From Candidatus Symbiothrix sp. (GTDB taxonomy: Bacteria > Bacteroidota > Bacteroidia > Bacteroidales > Azobacteroidaceae), in contig JAISWY010000234.1 of NCBI GenBank assembly GCA_031270925.1, positions 1 to 9,417 on the forward strand: a stretch of 9,417 nucleotides of DNA, read 5' to 3'. The notes beneath the pieces are model-generated. The model ran no database searches. It saw only the letters and a program-made list of their open reading frames with translations, and was not told where the DNA came from. This document shows, piece by piece, positions 6,807-9,417 of this stretch; position 1 is the first letter of the stretch; every line of letters starts with the position of its first letter. The translations under genes and the position numbers were made by a program.

Positions 6807-9023
6807 TTAATAATTTGTAATGAGTGGCTTTTTCCACAACCGGAATATATTATTGCTTTCCGCAAGTTTTTCGCCGAATGTGAATCCGATAGTGATACCG
6901 GTATTTGTTAAAGCAAACGCCTCCCTGAAAAAATTGAAGGAAGTGGAGGATCTGGAAGTACCTTCTTCGTTTTTTTGGAGGAAGTTATAGTGTCCCTTCA
7001 CTCTTTCCTGTCCAATTTTAATATTGACATTGAAGTATGAAATACGGGTACTCAATTCGACGCCCAAAAACATTTCATGGCCATCAATATAACTGAACGG
7101 AATTTCTTCGATGAGTTCGTGCAACTTCGGAAACCATGCGTAGGTTCCGATGGCCGCAATATCCAGATTGCGATGTATTGAGCCGCCCAAACGCACTTCC
7201 GCATTCGTAAAAAGGACGCTCATGGCCGGAAGAAACTCATTGTCCGGCTGAAATGGATCGCCTTCTTCGCCTTCGGGAACGGAAAAATTAATAGGCGACG
7301 AATCTTTGTTCCATTGGAATAACGAGGCGCGGGCAATAGATGTAGAGATGCCGGGAAAAAGATTAAACCGCCCAAATTGAGCGCTTGCAAGCAAACTGTA
7401 ATATTCGCCTGTTTCGCTTTGAGCTTTCGGTTTCGAAGGAAAATAATCGCCTACCAATGTCGTAAAAGTACCGTAAGAATAGCAAGGAACATAAATTTCA
7501 TTGGCGGATGCTTTCAATGTAATATTGCCGGAAAACATTTTCCGGTTCTTCTGATTATACAATTCCAGTTTGTATTTGCCGTAAGGCAATAATATTTTCG
7601 CCGGAGTTTGTTTTTGGTCTGCCACGATCGCTTTTTTTCTTTTTATGAATACGTACAGTCCGTCCGCTTCACTCGCTATCGTAAACGGATAAGTGGTTTC
7701 CATCGCGATATTCAAGGTGTCGAGCCGATTGGCGCCCGGCGAATTGACGGCAATATGCTGTTTATAATCGAGATAGCCGGTTTTCCGCACTATCATGTCG
7801 TGTTTGCCTTCCCGCAATGAGATTTCGCAAGGCGTAAAACCTTCCCGCACGGTATTAACCAATACTTCGGCTCCTATGGGCGTGGTTACTATCTTCAACC
7901 GCCGGAAAATCGACATGGCCACCGGCAATTCGCTTTCCGTGCCATCCTTTATCAATACCTGATATTCCGACTTGCCGGAAACAAAGCCTTCCTTTTCAAA
8001 CCGTAAAAAGTGATTTCCAATGCGCGTTTTGTGCTTAAACATCGGAACTTCGCCGATATATTCGTTGTCGAGCAATACTTTGGCGCCGCTCGCATTGCCG
8101 TTGTCGATAATGGTCAGGTAACCGACTACCGGTTCCAACTGCGCCGATAAAGCAATGGTTGAAGCTTTGACGGCCGAGAGCGTAGTGGTGTAGGTATTGA
8201 AACCGGGCGTATTGATAACAATATTGTAATTACCCGGTGGAACAGGAATAAAGCCGCCCGAATAAATCTTAAAATATTCCAAATTATTGGCGTCGTCGAA
8301 TGATTTTCGATTCGACGGGTCGTCCAAATCCGCCAAATTGATATGCTCGGAACCAATATCAATTACCGGAAAAACACGGAAAGCGCTTTTATCGGCCGAG
8401 GTAATATCCAACTTGATTTTGGCAAAATTTTCTTTCAATGCCAAGTCGATATACACCGTGCTACCGTCGCTTGGAACCAGCACCGCAGTATCTACCGACA
8501 AATAACCGAATTTACTGATACGAACCTTGTAATTGCCTGAATTTTGCTCGATTACAACGCCCGACAATGACGGACTTTGGCCTTCCAAGCCGAAATCGAC
8601 CATCGCGTTTTTGGGCGTAGTATTGAACAGAATTTTCCCTTTCGGCGTTTGGTCTACAATCCTGAATACGTATTTGCTATTGTAGCCGTCAATGTATATC
8701 TCCTCTGAGATATGCGACGGCGATGCGACGGTCAAATAAAAACTTTCCTTTCTGTGACAAAAAACATATTGATGCTTTTCCGCATCATATTCAATTGCTT
8801 CCAGATCGATCAATGTAGAATAAAAGGCGAGATTGGGAACATCACTCTTTATCGTAAAAACCATAGCGCCGGGAACACATTCGCGGCCTTCCTGTCGTAT
8901 ATCTACTCCTTCGGATTCGTTCAGCGGTTCAATAACCAATTTTTTGGTTTGTGCATTCATTTCCAATGGCACGGCGCAAAACACGATCAATGCAATGATG
9001 ATTTTAAAAAACGAAAAATTCAT
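6807..9023 (-). CDS. Exported PEGA-repeat protein with probable C-terminal outer-membrane beta-barrel
   Basis: 738 residues. The signal peptide is about residues 1-25 (IIIALIVFCAVP ... NAQ). The middle is a string of small beta-sandwich repeats of PEGA or carboxypeptidase-regulatory type, each closing with a G-N/K-Y/H turn and mostly G-Y/F: GNYKVRISKFGY at 163, GNYNIVINTPGF at 264, GNHFLRFEKEGF at 336, GKHDMIVRKTGY at 406 and a degenerate GKYKLELYNQKN at 482. The best PEGA units are about 129-197, 300-371 and 373-440 (LKIVTTPIGAEVLVN ... TPCEISLREGKH). From about 515 to the end, amphipathic strands alternate with turns (YYSLLASAQFGRFNLFPGIS, AEVRLGGSI, EMFLGVELSTRISYFNVNIK, TGITIGFTFGE). This suggests an outer-membrane barrel of modest size, but the barrel is inferred, not shown. 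PEGA domains are thought to bind surfaces or other proteins. The start at 9023 fits the signal peptide and lies 18 bp after the preceding stop. No Shine-Dalgarno motif is visible. Confidence 0.93.
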   Translation of the reverse strand: MNFSFFKIIIALIVFCAVPLEMNAQTKKLVIEPLNESEGVDIRQEGRECVPGAMVFTIKSDVPNLAFYSTLIDLEAIEYDAEKHQYVFCHRKESFYLTVASPSHISEEIYIDGYNSKYVFRIVDQTPKGKILFNTTPKNAMVDFGLEGQSPSLSGVVIEQNSGNYKVRISKFGYLSVDTAVLVPSDGSTVYIDLALKENFAKIKLDITSADKSAFRVFPVIDIGSEHINLADLDDPSNRKSFDDANNLEYFKIYSGGFIPVPPGNYNIVINTPGFNTYTTTLSAVKASTIALSAQLEPVVGYLTIIDNGNASGAKVLLDNEYIGEVPMFKHKTRIGNHFLRFEKEGFVSGKSEYQVLIKDGTESELPVAMSIFRRLKIVTTPIGAEVLVNTVREGFTPCEISLREGKHDMIVRKTGYLDYKQHIAVNSPGANRLDTLNIAMETTYPFTIASEADGLYVFIKRKKAIVADQKQTPAKILLPYGKYKLELYNQKNRKMFSGNITLKASANEIYVPCYSYGTFTTLVGDYFPSKPKAQSETGEYYSLLASAQFGRFNLFPGISTSIARASLFQWNKDSSPINFSVPEGEEGDPFQPDNEFLPAMSVLFTNAEVRLGGSIHRNLDIAAIGTYAWFPKLHELIEEIPFSYIDGHEMFLGVELSTRISYFNVNIKIGQERVKGHYNFLQKNEEGTSRSSTSFNFFREAFALTNTGITIGFTFGEKLAESNNIFRLWKKPLITNY

Positions 9024-9041
9024 ATTCTTACTGTTTATATT

Positions 9042-9417
9042 TTATTCTATTTTGAAATCGCCCAATCCGATTTGTCCCTGCGAATCTGTTTCAATATCCT
9101 GCCACACGCGCACCCAAATCAAAGGATTGGCATTTTCCCTAAATTCAATCACAAAAAACAGGTATCCCTTGTCGTTATAACTGTCGCCTTTCCAAGTTTG
9201 AACCAGACGAACGCCGTAAAACGATTTCAGCTTGCTTTTGGGATGCTGATAAATCTTGATGTCGTCAAAACCAACCCGAAGGTTTTTATTGTTTTTAAAA
9301 ACAACATTTTTCAGATGTTCGAGGTATTCCGTTTTCGTCATTTTCTTAAGTTCCGTATTGCTGGAGGCATAGACCGATTGTTTATGCGTATCTTTCATCT
9401 GCATACCGTCTTGATTG
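9042..9417 (-). CDS. NTF2/SnoaL-like protein, C-terminal fragment (5' part beyond window)
   Basis: The frame is open from the window edge to the stop at 9044-9042 and gives 124 residues. A Met codon lies at 9404, but no signal peptide follows it and the frame continues upstream (NQDG before the Met). The visible part is therefore more likely the tail of a longer protein than a complete 120-residue gene. Visible motifs: a helix MTKTEYLEHLKNVVF, a DDIKIYQHP strand, FYGVRLVQTWKGDSYNDKG, YLFFVIEFRE, then PLIWVRVWQD and a final GLGDFKIE. From memory, this pattern (YGV-L-Q-W-S-Y-D-GYLF-DFR-P-I-VR-WQ...DF-I) is typical of the C-terminal NTF2-like domain of a Bacteroidota family often annotated only as nuclear transport factor 2 family or hypothetical. 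No catalytic residues can be assigned. It lies 18 bp before the PEGA gene and is probably co-transcribed with it. Confidence 0.85.
   Translation of the reverse strand, partial: NQDGMQMKDTHKQSVYASSNTELKKMTKTEYLEHLKNVVFKNNKNLRVGFDDIKIYQHPKSKLKSFYGVRLVQTWKGDSYNDKGYLFFVIEFRENANPLIWVRVWQDIETDSQGQIGLGDFKIE

Noticed and set aside
6767..6865. Upstream start at 6865 for the LPP20 lipoprotein (33 more residues)
   Set aside because: It overlaps the end of the PEGA gene and would bury the lipoprotein signal peptide; the inner ATG at 6766 fits Cys24.
1..9417. CRISPR arrays, tRNA or rRNA genes, transposases
   Set aside because: No regularly spaced repeats, RNA-gene motifs or transposase-like frames were seen; coding sequence fills almost the whole window.

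Overview
The window looks like a Bacteroidota chromosome segment, probably Bacteroidales-like. The evidence is the protein families (PEGA arrays, LPP20-type lipoprotein, divergent OmpA domains), start codons preceded by A/T-rich sequence with almost no Shine-Dalgarno motif, and a lipobox of the FASC type. The genus cannot be told from the sequence alone. All seven genes lie on the minus strand, so the biological order runs from high to low coordinates. Both end genes are cut by the window edges.

In transcription order: (1) 9417-9042, the C-terminal part of an NTF2/SnoaL-like protein; (2) 9023-6807, an exported protein with an array of PEGA-type repeats and a probable C-terminal outer-membrane beta-barrel; (3) 6766-6128, an LPP20-type lipoprotein; a 104-bp gap with a long palindromic repeat (6051-6117); (4) 6023-5127, an exported protein with an LPP20/FlgT-N-like domain followed by DUF4384; (5) 5118-3031, an exported beta-propeller protein with a divergent OmpA-like C-terminal domain; (6) 3027-253, an exported TPR / CARDB-like / caspase (peptidase C14) protein with an intact His-Cys dyad; (7) 250-1, the N-terminus of an exported protein with an Ig/FN3-like domain. 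Gaps between genes are 18, 40, 104, 8, 3 and 2 bp, which suggests one operon. The last four genes are the most tightly packed.

Every gene whose N-terminus is visible encodes an export signal, so the products should work together in the periplasm and outer membrane. A reasonable model (inference) has these parts: the PEGA/barrel protein sits in the outer membrane; the LPP20 lipoprotein and the DUF4384 protein are small envelope partners; the propeller-OmpA protein is tethered to peptidoglycan; and the TPR-caspase is a protease or scaffold controlled by contacts with these partners. DUF4384 and SUMF1-type modules are known elsewhere as fusion partners of bacterial caspase domains, so this operon may be a split, envelope-located version of such a system. 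I know of no characterised system with this exact gene set. The function is unknown.
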